Assembly: GCA_902790595.1 (NCBI GenBank) | Contig: CADASL010000002.1 | Coordinates: 201,384-265,383, forward strand | From: an uncultured Bacteroidales bacterium | GTDB lineage: Bacteria > Bacteroidota > Bacteroidia > Bacteroidales > SZUA-534 | Reading direction: 5' to 3' | DNA length: 64,000 bases | In this document: piece after piece, positions 9,843-18,751 of the stretch | Position numbering within the stretch: position 1 is the stretch's first letter | Layout: each line of letters begins with the position of its first letter | Position numbers and translations under genes: made by a program | Notes under the pieces: generated by a model | The model's input: only the letters and a program-made list of their open reading frames with translations | Databases searched by the model: none | What the model was told of the DNA's origin: nothing

Positions 9843-10185
9843 TCAAAAACGTCAACAAAATCAACACGAAAATACGATTAAATATAAAAAGTACAATTAA
9901 AAAAGTATATTTATTTTATAAACAACAAAATAACTAACACCAATGAGATATTTTCAAAAAATAATGTAACAAAAATAAGAAAATATGTTACATCAACTGA
10001 AAAATACGAAACATATTTTTGTCACACGCTTAAAGTCATTTCGGAAATTCGTGAAATAAAACGAACGAGGATTTCACACATTGAATACTTGTAATCTGGA
10101 TATAGTAACAATTAATTTAAACTGGTGTTCCCCAAGGGCACACCAGCGGTGACTAATCTATTTAATAATTAACAAAAACTTTTGT
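9843..10185. other. Divergent promoter region between HTCS and second susC
   Basis: The 343-bp gap is very AT-rich and contains no credible ORF. It should hold the HTCS promoter (minus strand) and the susC promoter (plus strand). A dyad with 8-bp arms, ATGTAACA and TGTTACAT (9964-9971 and 9986-9993, 14 bp apart), is a candidate regulator site. A susC leader hairpin lies at 10122-10146. Confidence 0.5.
10122..10146 (+). promoter_or_regulatory. Hairpin in the second susC leader
   Basis: CTGGTGT pairs perfectly with ACACCAG around an 11-nt loop rich in C and G. It ends 40 nt before the susC start codon, matching the position of the hairpin before the other susC (5360-5371). No T-run follows, so it is not an intrinsic terminator. 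Confidence 0.45.
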
Positions 10186-13100
10186 ATGATGAAAAAGCAT
10201 CTATTTTGGAAAAACGCAGTGCTTGCACTGTCGATGATGCTGCTATCCGTCGGAGCCTTTGCCCAACAACATGATGTAAAGGGTACGGTTGTTGACGAAT
10301 CGCAACTTCCCATTCCGGGAGCAAGCGTGGTTATTAAAGGAACCACAGTTGGTACTATTACCGCAGGTAATGGTGAATTTTCAATGAAAGCCGCTGACGG
10401 TGATGTTCTTCAGATTTCCTACATTGGATACACCACTGAAGAAATCACAATAAGTGGCAATGGTCCTTACAACGTTAATCTGGTGCCTGATGTGGTAGGC
10501 TTGGATGAGGTTGTGGTTGTAGGTTACGGTGTTCAGAAAAAGAGCAATGTAACTGGTGCCATCTCTTCAGTAAAGGCTGAGGACTTGGAACGTCGCTCAT
10601 CAACAAGCGCCATACAAGCTATGCAAGGTAAAGCCGCAGGTGTAACAGTGTTAAGTTCATCAGCAGCACCTGGCGCAGGTAGTGATATCCGCGTCCGTGG
10701 TTTCTCTTCGAACAGTGGCAGCATAGGTCCTCTGTTGATTGTCGACGGTTTGAAAGTCGACAACATCCAATACCTTGACCCTGCGATGATTGAATCAATG
10801 GAAATTTTGAAAGACGCCGCATCTGCAGCCATTTATGGTGCCCAAGCTGGTAATGGAGTTGTACTTATCACCACAAAGAATGGTGGCAAGCAGGATGGTA
10901 AAATATTCTACAATTTCCAACACTCGGTTGGTAAACTTGGCAAGGCCGCAAAAATGATGAAAGCTGACGAATATCTGCAATGGCAGTTAGAAGGTCACGA
11001 ACTCACAATGGAACGACTCAAAAACGAGTATGACTACGTTGAAGGCACTAGCACAGACTGGGCTGACGTAATCTATGGAACTGCAGCCACCCAACGCCAC
11101 ACTTTTGGTGCGCAAGGAGGTAATGATCGTGGTAGCTATTATGTTGCTATCACACATCTGAGTGATGATGGTATTGTTAAAGGCAGCAAGGATGTTTACA
11201 AGCGTCTTTCGGCCCAGATAAACGCAGACTACAAAATCAAAAAATGGTTCTCCGTTTCAAACAACACTTCAATTGAAAGATGGGAAAGAAAAGGTCTTAA
11301 TGATCATGATGAATATAATGGTAACATATTCCAAAGTGCATACACGATGGATCCACTCACTCCGGTTTACTACTCTGACGAGTTCCCAATGCCGAAGAAA
11401 ATGAAAGACGCATTGGAAAACAATATAACCAACCCCAAAGAGGTTGAAAGCTACGAAGAAATAACCGAAGGCGATCACGCAGGATACTACCAAAAAATTA
11501 CGACTAAGACAGTTGATACATTAGGTTTCAAACGCGCCGTCTATCGCGATGAGAATGGATACTATGCCGTTTCAAAGATTTTTGAAGGCGATGCAATCAA
11601 CCCTCTTATCGATAGGGATATGACCAATAGGAAAGACGAAGGATTCAATGTTCGTGGCACATTATCTGCCGATCTCAAACCTTTTACCGGACTCGTTATC
11701 ACATCGCGTTTTGGCTACCGTCTTTCTCAACAAATGAGCGAGTCATATAGCTCACCATACTACGCAAATGAGAAACACAACGGCACCACTTATAGTCTGT
11801 CAAGATCAGCCTCTCAAAACTATTATTATCAATGGGAGAACTTTGCTAACTACAACAAAACGATTGGTGCTAACAGCATTGCGGCTATGGTTGGTATGTC
11901 ATACGTAGAAAATCACACAGACGGTATTGGTGGTTCAATTTCTGGTATGGACATCTTGAAATCATATGCTGACAATTTCCGCTATCTGCAATATAGAAAC
12001 GGAGATGAAGATTACTGCAAGAAAGATATCACAGGTGGCACTCCTGGAAAATCTGTAAATATGTCATATTATGGACGTTTATCGTGGGACTATGCCGACA
12101 AATACAACGCCCAGTTCATTTTCCGAGCTGACGCTTACGATGCATCGAAACTTGCGAAAAACAATCGGTGGGGTAAATTCCCATCAGTATCAGTGGGTTG
12201 GACTCTCAGCAAAGAGGATTTCTTAACTGACATTCTTAGCTCCGCCACTATTTCTTACTTGAAACTCCGTGCTAACTGGGGTCAAAATGGTAACATTTCT
12301 GTATTGAACAACTACCCATACTCTGTTGATGTAACGTTGAACTCACAGAAATACCAATTCGATACCAAAGATGGAAAAATTTCATACGGTTCATACGTTG
12401 ACGGTTTACCAAACCCTGATTTGAAATGGGAAACATCTGAGCAACTTGGCTTTGGATTGGATGGCCGCCTATTGAGCGACAAACTCTCATTTGTAGTTGA
12501 CTACTACATTAAAACGACCAAAGACCTTTTGGTTCCAGTGACTCCAGCCAAAGAAACAGGTGTAACTTCAACAACTATCAATGCTGGTACTGTTGTGAAC
12601 AAAGGCCTCGAACTCGAATTAACTTGGAAAGACAAAATTGGTGACTTCAAGTATTCTATCACAGGCAACGCCTACACACTGAAAAACGAAGTAACATATC
12701 TTGACCCAACCGTAGGCATCATCTATGGTGCTGGATATGCCAACCACCAATTGAAGACCGCATTTGAGGAAGGTCACTCAATATGGTATATGAGAGGTTA
12801 TGAGTATGCAGGTGTCTGCACTTGGGATCAAGCTGTTGAAAGAGCGAAAATTACTGACGACGAACCAGCCGACTTTGCAGGCAAACCACTCTTCAAAACA
12901 GAAAGAGATATTGATGCAGACAAAGCTGTATTTGGTGAGGGTGTTACCATATCTCCAAAAGAAGAGGATATGAAAGACCTTGGCCAAGGAATTCCAAAAA
13001 TGGGCTATGGTTTGACAATCAACTTTGAATACAAGAATTTCGATTTCACTGTATTCGGAACAGGTATATCAGGCAACAAAATATGGGCTTGCAACTACCG

Positions 13101-13515
13101 TACTGAGCACCCGCGTGTAAATGGTATGCAACTCTTCTATAAAGGTCGTAGCATTGGCACATACAATGAGGATGACGAAATCACCGGCATCTCCACACTT
13201 GGCAAATACCCAACTGTTGATAATATGAAGACCAACATTCAGTTCTACAGTTCATCAGCTAATGTTTTCAATGGCTCATACTTCAAAATTAAACAAATTC
13301 AATTGGGCTACACCATTCCTCGTGAATTGACAAAGAAAATTGCTGTTGAGAGTTTCCGTGCATTCGTTGCACTCGACGACTACTTCACATTTACAAAATA
13401 TGAAGGTTTCGATCCTGAAGTTGCATCAAACGGTACTGCCAACAGTCTTGGAGTTGACAAGGGCTCGTACCCATCATCAAAGAAGATTACATTTGGCTTT
13501 AACTTAACATTCTAA
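10186..13515 (+). CDS. SusC/RagA-family TonB-linked outer membrane transporter
   Basis: The product has 1109 residues. It starts with tandem ATG codons (10186 and 10189; either may be used), a signal peptide ending VGAFAQ, a carboxypeptidase-regulatory-like domain (PIPGASVVIKGTTVG, about 38-52), the SusC signature VVVGYGVQKK (about 110), a plug domain with LLIVDGLKVDN and AASAAIYGAQAGNGVVLITTK, and a beta-barrel ending KKITFGFNLTF. The first 110 residues are closely similar to the SusC on the other side of the HTCS (same ASVVIKGTT, YIGYTTEEITI, GPYNVNL, PDVVGLDEVVVVGYG layout), pointing to a common origin, while the barrels differ. It is followed 19 bp later by its susD. Confidence 0.96.
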   Translation: MMKKHLFWKNAVLALSMMLLSVGAFAQQHDVKGTVVDESQLPIPGASVVIKGTTVGTITAGNGEFSMKAADGDVLQISYIGYTTEEITISGNGPYNVNLVPDVVGLDEVVVVGYGVQKKSNVTGAISSVKAEDLERRSSTSAIQAMQGKAAGVTVLSSSAAPGAGSDIRVRGFSSNSGSIGPLLIVDGLKVDNIQYLDPAMIESMEILKDAASAAIYGAQAGNGVVLITTKNGGKQDGKIFYNFQHSVGKLGKAAKMMKADEYLQWQLEGHELTMERLKNEYDYVEGTSTDWADVIYGTAATQRHTFGAQGGNDRGSYYVAITHLSDDGIVKGSKDVYKRLSAQINADYKIKKWFSVSNNTSIERWERKGLNDHDEYNGNIFQSAYTMDPLTPVYYSDEFPMPKKMKDALENNITNPKEVESYEEITEGDHAGYYQKITTKTVDTLGFKRAVYRDENGYYAVSKIFEGDAINPLIDRDMTNRKDEGFNVRGTLSADLKPFTGLVITSRFGYRLSQQMSESYSSPYYANEKHNGTTYSLSRSASQNYYYQWENFANYNKTIGANSIAAMVGMSYVENHTDGIGGSISGMDILKSYADNFRYLQYRNGDEDYCKKDITGGTPGKSVNMSYYGRLSWDYADKYNAQFIFRADAYDASKLAKNNRWGKFPSVSVGWTLSKEDFLTDILSSATISYLKLRANWGQNGNISVLNNYPYSVDVTLNSQKYQFDTKDGKISYGSYVDGLPNPDLKWETSEQLGFGLDGRLLSDKLSFVVDYYIKTTKDLLVPVTPAKETGVTSTTINAGTVVNKGLELELTWKDKIGDFKYSITGNAYTLKNEVTYLDPTVGIIYGAGYANHQLKTAFEEGHSIWYMRGYEYAGVCTWDQAVERAKITDDEPADFAGKPLFKTERDIDADKAVFGEGVTISPKEEDMKDLGQGIPKMGYGLTINFEYKNFDFTVFGTGISGNKIWACNYRTEHPRVNGMQLFYKGRSIGTYNEDDEITGISTLGKYPTVDNMKTNIQFYSSSANVFNGSYFKIKQIQLGYTIPRELTKKIAVESFRAFVALDDYFTFTKYEGFDPEVASNGTANSLGVDKGSYPSSKKITFGFNLTF

Positions 13516-13534
13516 CAAATAAAATAAATTTGAT

Positions 13535-15265
13535 ATGAAACAATATATTATATCGGGTGTCGCATTACTTGCACTGATGTTACCATCGTGCAGCGAGGAC
13601 AATCTGGAGATTCCCAAAAAGGGAGTTGTAAGCTACGAGGAGTTCTATAGCGACCCTCATAATGCGGAAAACGCCGCGACGTTCGTCTACCAAACGGGCC
13701 AATATGCGCATTGGTGCGCAACTGGTCCAAGCGATTGGGTATGGCAAGGTTCTATCTACGTTATGCAGGAAGCTCCGTCAGATGAGGTTTATTGGGCCTC
13801 CGGAGATGAAAATGATCATATTAGCGGCTTAATTCTCAATGAATTCCGTAATACACTTGATCAGAATCTTGTAACTATTAAGAATTCATATGCGGCATTT
13901 TACAATATGATCCGTGGTAGCAATCTGTTGCTTGACAACTACAGTTTCAATATGGTTGCCGATGATGCACAATTAAACAGTATTGTAAATCGTTCTGTAG
14001 CAGAAGCTAAGGTTTCAAGAGCATATGCACACTTTATGTTGGCCACATATTGGGGTAACCCTCCATTAGTTGACAAAATGATCTCTGGTGATGTAAAGCC
14101 TGGAAACACCCCGCACGATGATATTATTAACTGGTGTATAGCCGAGCTCGACGAATCTGCCCCATATCTGCCTTCGAAATCTAGCGTAAACGACCCAGAT
14201 TTGTCTGTCCGCTTTACAAAGGAATTTGCCTACGCGCTGAAAGGCAAAATTGAAGTTTACAATGGTAAATACGCTGAAGGAAAAGCAGACTTGAAAAAGG
14301 TTATTGACTCAAAATTGTATGAGTTGGTTGACAGCAAAGATATGCACAAATTATATCACGTGGCAGGCGACTGCAGTAAAGAGTGGGTGTTCCAATACAA
14401 CTACATTGACGATTACGACAACATCAGCTACTTTGACGGCCAATACAGCTACCATTGGGTTAACTCAACAGGTTGGCGTCACCTCAACGAATACCCGAAC
14501 GAGGTCATCACTACCGGTTGGGGAAGTATTATGCCATCCAAATCATTTGGTGATGCTCTGATTGCCAATGATGGTATGGACTCTTGGCGTCGTCAATCTT
14601 GGATCGTCACATACGATGAGATGATTCATGGTAAAAAAATTGGTGATGATGTAGTTTTGTCATATCCAGACGATATGCCAATCGCTGAAAGGGGTATTGA
14701 CAGCAAAGGCGTATATGGCTGCGGCGGTTATTGGCAATACAAAAGAATAGCACTCGTGTCAGAGCTTATTCAAAGAGACAGACTCGCAACCAATATGGGT
14801 GTGGAAATCAACTATCCTATTATGCGCTATGCCGAAGTCCTGTTGCTATACGCAGAGGCTTGCGCACAAACAGGTGACGATGGTACAGGATTAGCAGCTC
14901 TTAATCTAATTCAAGATCGTGCTGGCTCAAATCATAGAAGTACCTCTTGTACATTGGAAGAAGTTAAAAACGAGAAACGTTTTGAGTGTTTCCTTGAAGG
15001 ATCTCGCTACGCTGACTTGGTTCGCTGGGGTGATGCACCGACTGTGATGGGAGAGCAAGGTAAAGAAGTTCCAAACGCTTATGACAAAATTCGTAAAGAT
15101 AATACTATCGACGCAGACAATGCTGAGGCTCGCTTAGATGTTCAATTCCGTTCATACAACAACGCCAACGGCTATGGTTTCAAAGCCGGCAAACATGAAT
15201 TGATGCCTTATCCATTCTCTGCTACTTCTATCAACCCCAACCTCGTACAAAACCCTGGGTACTAA
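13535..15265 (+). CDS. SusD/RagB-family nutrient-binding outer membrane lipoprotein
   Basis: This 576-residue lipoprotein has a type II signal with the lipobox cysteine in LMLPSCSEDNLEIP. The SusD features are the N-terminal PKKGVVSYEEFY segment, TPR-like helices (AEAKVSRAYAHFMLATYWG at about 165; YAEVLLLYAEACAQTG at about 430), the NEKRFECFLEGSRYADLVRW motif at about 475, and the C-terminus NLVQNPGY. It should cap the preceding SusC, 19 bp upstream, and act in ligand capture at the cell surface. An intrinsic terminator 17 bp after its stop ends the operon, so the esterase downstream is a separate unit. Confidence 0.95.
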   Translation: MKQYIISGVALLALMLPSCSEDNLEIPKKGVVSYEEFYSDPHNAENAATFVYQTGQYAHWCATGPSDWVWQGSIYVMQEAPSDEVYWASGDENDHISGLILNEFRNTLDQNLVTIKNSYAAFYNMIRGSNLLLDNYSFNMVADDAQLNSIVNRSVAEAKVSRAYAHFMLATYWGNPPLVDKMISGDVKPGNTPHDDIINWCIAELDESAPYLPSKSSVNDPDLSVRFTKEFAYALKGKIEVYNGKYAEGKADLKKVIDSKLYELVDSKDMHKLYHVAGDCSKEWVFQYNYIDDYDNISYFDGQYSYHWVNSTGWRHLNEYPNEVITTGWGSIMPSKSFGDALIANDGMDSWRRQSWIVTYDEMIHGKKIGDDVVLSYPDDMPIAERGIDSKGVYGCGGYWQYKRIALVSELIQRDRLATNMGVEINYPIMRYAEVLLLYAEACAQTGDDGTGLAALNLIQDRAGSNHRSTSCTLEEVKNEKRFECFLEGSRYADLVRWGDAPTVMGEQGKEVPNAYDKIRKDNTIDADNAEARLDVQFRSYNNANGYGFKAGKHELMPYPFSATSINPNLVQNPGY

Positions 15266-15282
15266 TTGATGTTTTTAAATAG

Positions 15283-15312
15283 AAAAGGCTGTCCTCATGG
15301 GCAGCCTTTTTT
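15283..15312 (+). terminator. Intrinsic terminator of the second susCD operon
   Basis: AAAAGGCTG and CAGCCTTTT form a 9-bp stem with a 10-nt loop, followed by further T residues. It lies 17 bp after the susD stop. Confidence 0.85.
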
Positions 15313-15313
15313 G

Positions 15314-15344
15314 TTTGAGTTCTAAGGAACGAATACTAAATTTG
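15314..15344 (+). promoter_or_regulatory. Bacteroidota-type promoter for the esterase gene
   Basis: TTTG (15314-15317), 19 bp, then TAAATTTG (15337-15344) matches the Bacteroidota housekeeping consensus (TTTG / TAnnTTTG). It starts just after the susD terminator and about 37 bp before the esterase ATG. Confidence 0.65.
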
Positions 15345-15380
15345 CTTTGTAATAATAACACTCACTTAAACATTAGAAAT

Positions 15381-16340
15381 ATGAAAAAAATAGGACTTAC
15401 ACTTGCAGCCGGACTATTGAGCATTGCCGGCTTTGCACAAATGGGTGGTGGTTTCGGAGGCTTTGGCGGTAACCAAAGCAGCACCGACACAATGCGCTAC
15501 TCGCAAAAATTTCTCAACATCAACTATGCCGGCGACAATGAGGTTTACCACAATCTCGACATCTATCTGCCGAAAGAAGAAAAAGCAAGCTATCCGGTGG
15601 TTATCCACATCTACGGGAGCGCTTGGTTCAGCAACAACTCGAAGGGTGCGGCTGACCTCAACACCATCTGTGCCGCCCTACTCGATGCCGGCTACGCCGT
15701 TGTAACACCAAACCACCGTTCGAGCGGCGATGCCAAATATCCTGCTCAGATAAACGATATTAAGGCTGTTATCCGCTTTGTACGCGGTAATGCCGAGAAG
15801 TATAAATTCGACACGTCGTTTATCGCCACATCAGGTTTTTCGTCGGGCGGGCACTTGGCCTCGCTTGCCGCCACCACGCGCAACGAGAAGGTTGCCGATG
15901 TTGACGGATACAAAGTTGACCTTGAAGGCAACGTGGGGCAGTTCACCAACTTCAGCAGCAGTGTTGACGCTGCCTGCGACTGGTCGGGTCCTGTGGATTT
16001 GATGCATATGGACTGCGGCGAGGCGATGAAAATGCCGACATCGCCGGAAGAGGTTGTTTTGGGAGTTCCAATGGCAGGCAACGAGAACCGCTACAAAGCT
16101 TTGAGCGCGCCCACATTCATCGACCCTTCAGACCCGCCTATCATTGTTTGCCACGGCAAAAAGGATAATGTGGTGCCATTCTGCCAAGGAGAATCGTTCT
16201 ACAACGCACTGAAAGCAAAAGGTGTCAAGACAGATTTCATTCCGGTTGAAGACGGCGGACACGGATTCAATATGTACTCGAAAGAGAATCTGGCAAAGAT
16301 GGTTAATTTCTTGAACGAGGCACGTGCAGCAAAGAAATAA
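15381..16340 (+). CDS. Secreted alpha/beta-hydrolase (esterase-like)
   Basis: The 319-residue protein has a signal peptide (ending LSIAGFAQ) and a short Gly-rich linker, then an alpha/beta-hydrolase fold. The oxyanion-hole region resembles the HGG loop (HIYGSAWFSNNSKG, about 75-88, with HIYG in place of HGG). The nucleophile is Ser154 in GFSSGGH (G-x-S-x-G). The acid is probably Asp in GKKDNVVPF and the base His in EDGGHGF near the C-terminus. Family relatives are carboxyl- and acetyl-esterases that remove acyl groups from sugars or xylan. Beside the susCD/HTCS genes it is plausibly a carbohydrate esterase, although it has its own promoter. Start chosen at the ATG that begins the signal peptide; upstream in-frame codons overlap the susD terminator. 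Confidence 0.85.
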   Translation: MKKIGLTLAAGLLSIAGFAQMGGGFGGFGGNQSSTDTMRYSQKFLNINYAGDNEVYHNLDIYLPKEEKASYPVVIHIYGSAWFSNNSKGAADLNTICAALLDAGYAVVTPNHRSSGDAKYPAQINDIKAVIRFVRGNAEKYKFDTSFIATSGFSSGGHLASLAATTRNEKVADVDGYKVDLEGNVGQFTNFSSSVDAACDWSGPVDLMHMDCGEAMKMPTSPEEVVLGVPMAGNENRYKALSAPTFIDPSDPPIIVCHGKKDNVVPFCQGESFYNALKAKGVKTDFIPVEDGGHGFNMYSKENLAKMVNFLNEARAAKK

Positions 16341-16365
16341 TAAATTAGAAATCAACAAAATAACG

Positions 16366-16400
16366 AACGGCCCCGACAAAAAGAAATCGGGGCCGTTTTT
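16366..16400 (+). terminator. Intrinsic terminator of the esterase gene
   Basis: AACGGCCCCGA pairs with TCGGGGCCGTT (11 bp, GC-rich) around a 10-nt A-rich loop, followed by TTT. It lies 25 bp after the esterase stop. Confidence 0.85.
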
Positions 16401-16540
16401 ATTGCTATGCGGAATGGCTGTAAGGCGAGCTGATGCTCGATGAGCTGGACGGACATAGCGGATATAACTCGCCCGAAATGATGGAACACAAGGAACAGTA
16501 TTTTTTGATAGATTTGTGTACGAAACAAATGCATACTGAT

Positions 16541-17935
16541 ATGAAAAAACTCGCAGTTTTATTGGCATTTATACTTGTGACGGCAAGCCATTTGCCAGCA
16601 GCCACCAACAGCACCGCACGTGTTGTATTGTTTGAAATGAACGAGGAGGTGAGTCCGTCGTTGTGGGTTAAAACGCAGAAGGCGTTTGAGTTGGCCCACG
16701 CCGATAGCGCCGATATGATTCTCCTTCATATAAACACCTACGGCGGCACAGTGGTGGATGCCGACTCCATCCGCACACGGATACTGAACAGCACAATTCC
16801 GGTGGTGGCGTTTATCGACAACAACGCAGCCTCGGCGGGGGCGCTGATAGCTATCGCCTGCGACAAAATCTATATGCGGAAGAGCGCAAGCATTGGCGCG
16901 GCAACAGTGGTGAACCAAAGCGGCGAGGCAATGCCCGACAAGTACCAAAGCTATATGCGCGGCATTATGCGGGCCACGGCCGAAGCACACGGCTGCGACA
17001 CGCTGATTAACGGCGCCGACACCACTTATAAATGGCTGCGCAACCCTCAGATTGCCGAGGCTATGGTTGACCAGGACATCTGCATCGACGGACTGATTGA
17101 AGCCGGCAAAGTGCTTACTTTCACATCATCGGAAGCTATTGAACACGGTTTTTGCGACGGACTGGCCGAAAGCATTCCCGAGGTGCTCGAACTTGCCGGA
17201 CGCCCCAATGCCGTCATCACCGAATACCACCCCACCGGACTCGACCGCACGCTCGGCTGGCTGATGAATCCGGCCTTGCAAGGACTGCTCATTATGGCCA
17301 TAATCGGCGGCATCTATTTTGAGATGCAATCGCCCGGAATCGGCTTTCCGTCGGTGATTGCAGTCGGCGCAGCAATTCTGTACTTTGCTCCACTATACAT
17401 CGAAGGGCTTGCCGCACATTGGGAGATAGCTCTATTTGTTTTGGGCATCATACTGATAATCATCGAACTATTCGCATTCCCGGGATTTGGAGTCTGCGGC
17501 ATTTCAGGAATTGTTATGGCTGTGACCGGACTCACAATGGCTATGGTCGGGAATCTCGACGGCGACGTGCCGTCCATCAGCCCCGACGATGTGCTGAAAT
17601 CACTCCTACTGGTAATCATATCATCATCAGTATCAATAGGTTTATGTCTGTGGATAAGCTCAAAATTCTACACTGCCACCATTTTCGGCAACCGATTGTC
17701 GCTCACCGCCACGCAAAAAACCGATGAAGGGTTCGTCGCTGTCAGCCCCGATTTAAAGCAGTTTATCGGGCAGACAGCCATTGCCGAGACAGTGTTACGA
17801 CCATCGGGCAAAATAATTATAGACAAACACGTTATCGATGCAAAATCGGTTTATGGGTTCATTGAAAAGGGCACAAAAGTTGAGATTGTAGGCTGCGAGA
17901 CCGGGCAACTGTACGTCAAACCAACATCGAACTGA
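16541..17935 (+). CDS. NfeD-family membrane serine protease (ClpP-class)
   Basis: The product (464 residues from this start) has a signal peptide, then a ClpP/SppA-like protease domain. INTYGGTVVDA marks the oxyanion region; NNAASAGALIA carries the likely catalytic Ser, and a Lys in MPDKYQSY is the likely general base. This is followed by several membrane segments (about 255-405) and a C-terminal NfeD OB-fold domain (VSPDLKQFIGQTAIAETVLRPSGK). The long NfeD form usually works with a stomatin/flotillin partner in membrane protein quality control; no such partner gene is adjacent. It is followed 3 bp later by a CPBP protease gene, so the two look co-transcribed. Start set at MKKLAVLL, which begins the signal peptide; an upstream ATG at 16529 (MHTDMKK) is possible. 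Confidence 0.9.
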   Translation: MKKLAVLLAFILVTASHLPAATNSTARVVLFEMNEEVSPSLWVKTQKAFELAHADSADMILLHINTYGGTVVDADSIRTRILNSTIPVVAFIDNNAASAGALIAIACDKIYMRKSASIGAATVVNQSGEAMPDKYQSYMRGIMRATAEAHGCDTLINGADTTYKWLRNPQIAEAMVDQDICIDGLIEAGKVLTFTSSEAIEHGFCDGLAESIPEVLELAGRPNAVITEYHPTGLDRTLGWLMNPALQGLLIMAIIGGIYFEMQSPGIGFPSVIAVGAAILYFAPLYIEGLAAHWEIALFVLGIILIIIELFAFPGFGVCGISGIVMAVTGLTMAMVGNLDGDVPSISPDDVLKSLLLVIISSSVSIGLCLWISSKFYTATIFGNRLSLTATQKTDEGFVAVSPDLKQFIGQTAIAETVLRPSGKIIIDKHVIDAKSVYGFIEKGTKVEIVGCETGQLYVKPTSN

Positions 17936-17938
17936 GAA

Positions 17939-18751
17939 ATGGAACAAACATTTGAAACATCGTCAAACCACTCAATTTCAATCAAGCAGACACTGGCAAT
18001 TCTGGGCGTCACAATTGCGATGACCATACCAGCATCGCTTGTCACCGCCACACTGCTGAAAGTGGCCCCCGCCTCAAAATCGCTGGTAACAATGCTGGGT
18101 TACATTCTTCAGTTTGCAGGAGCGCTCGCCATTGTATATTTTATTTGGAATCTGAAAGTTACAGATTTTAAAAAAGTCAAAGCGGCACTATTCCCGATTG
18201 CTTTGGTAATGACTTTCGCTTTATCGATAATCTCCGAATCAATTTGTTCACTGATACCAATGCCTGATTTTGTGGCACGCATTTTCAGCGAAGCTATAAC
18301 GCTTGATTTTGCCGGATACCTGACCGTTGGAATCATTGCCCCATTTCTTGAAGAATGGCTGTTCCGCGGCATAATTTTGGCCGCGTTGCTGCGCCGGTAC
18401 GAGCCCCGCAAGGCTATCATCTGGTCGGCGGTGATTTTCGGCCTTGCGCACCTCAACCCGTGGCAGTTCATTGCCGCATTCATCATCGGGTGCGCAATGG
18501 GGTGGCTTTTCTGGCGCACACGAAGCATCTGGATTGGCATTTTTATGCATTGGGCAAACAACACTGCCGGATTTCTGTTGGGATACCTCTCCGGTGATAT
18601 GAACGCGTCGGTCTGCGATTATTTCGGCGGGCCGATGAATTATGCCATTGTTCTAATTGCGTGCGTCGTAGCTGCATTCGGGTGCATAAAGGCTGCTCAA
18701 AAGATTACTGCCGAAGAACAGCCGATGCCCGGCGACCGGCTACTGTCGTAA
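17939..18751 (+). CDS. CPBP-family intramembrane glutamic endopeptidase
   Basis: This 270-residue polytopic membrane protein carries the CPBP (Abi/CAAX-processing) motifs. Motif 1 is E138-E139-x-x-x-R143 in LEEWLFRG, motif 2 is His171 in FGLAHLNPWQF, and a further His/Asn lies in MHWANN. About seven hydrophobic segments are visible. Relatives cleave prenylated or other membrane proteins, or give bacteriocin self-immunity; the substrate here is unknown. It starts 3 bp after the NfeD gene stop. Its 3' end overlaps the convergent CotH gene by 12 bp. Confidence 0.9.
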   Translation: MEQTFETSSNHSISIKQTLAILGVTIAMTIPASLVTATLLKVAPASKSLVTMLGYILQFAGALAIVYFIWNLKVTDFKKVKAALFPIALVMTFALSIISESICSLIPMPDFVARIFSEAITLDFAGYLTVGIIAPFLEEWLFRGIILAALLRRYEPRKAIIWSAVIFGLAHLNPWQFIAAFIIGCAMGWLFWRTRSIWIGIFMHWANNTAGFLLGYLSGDMNASVCDYFGGPMNYAIVLIACVVAAFGCIKAAQKITAEEQPMPGDRLLS

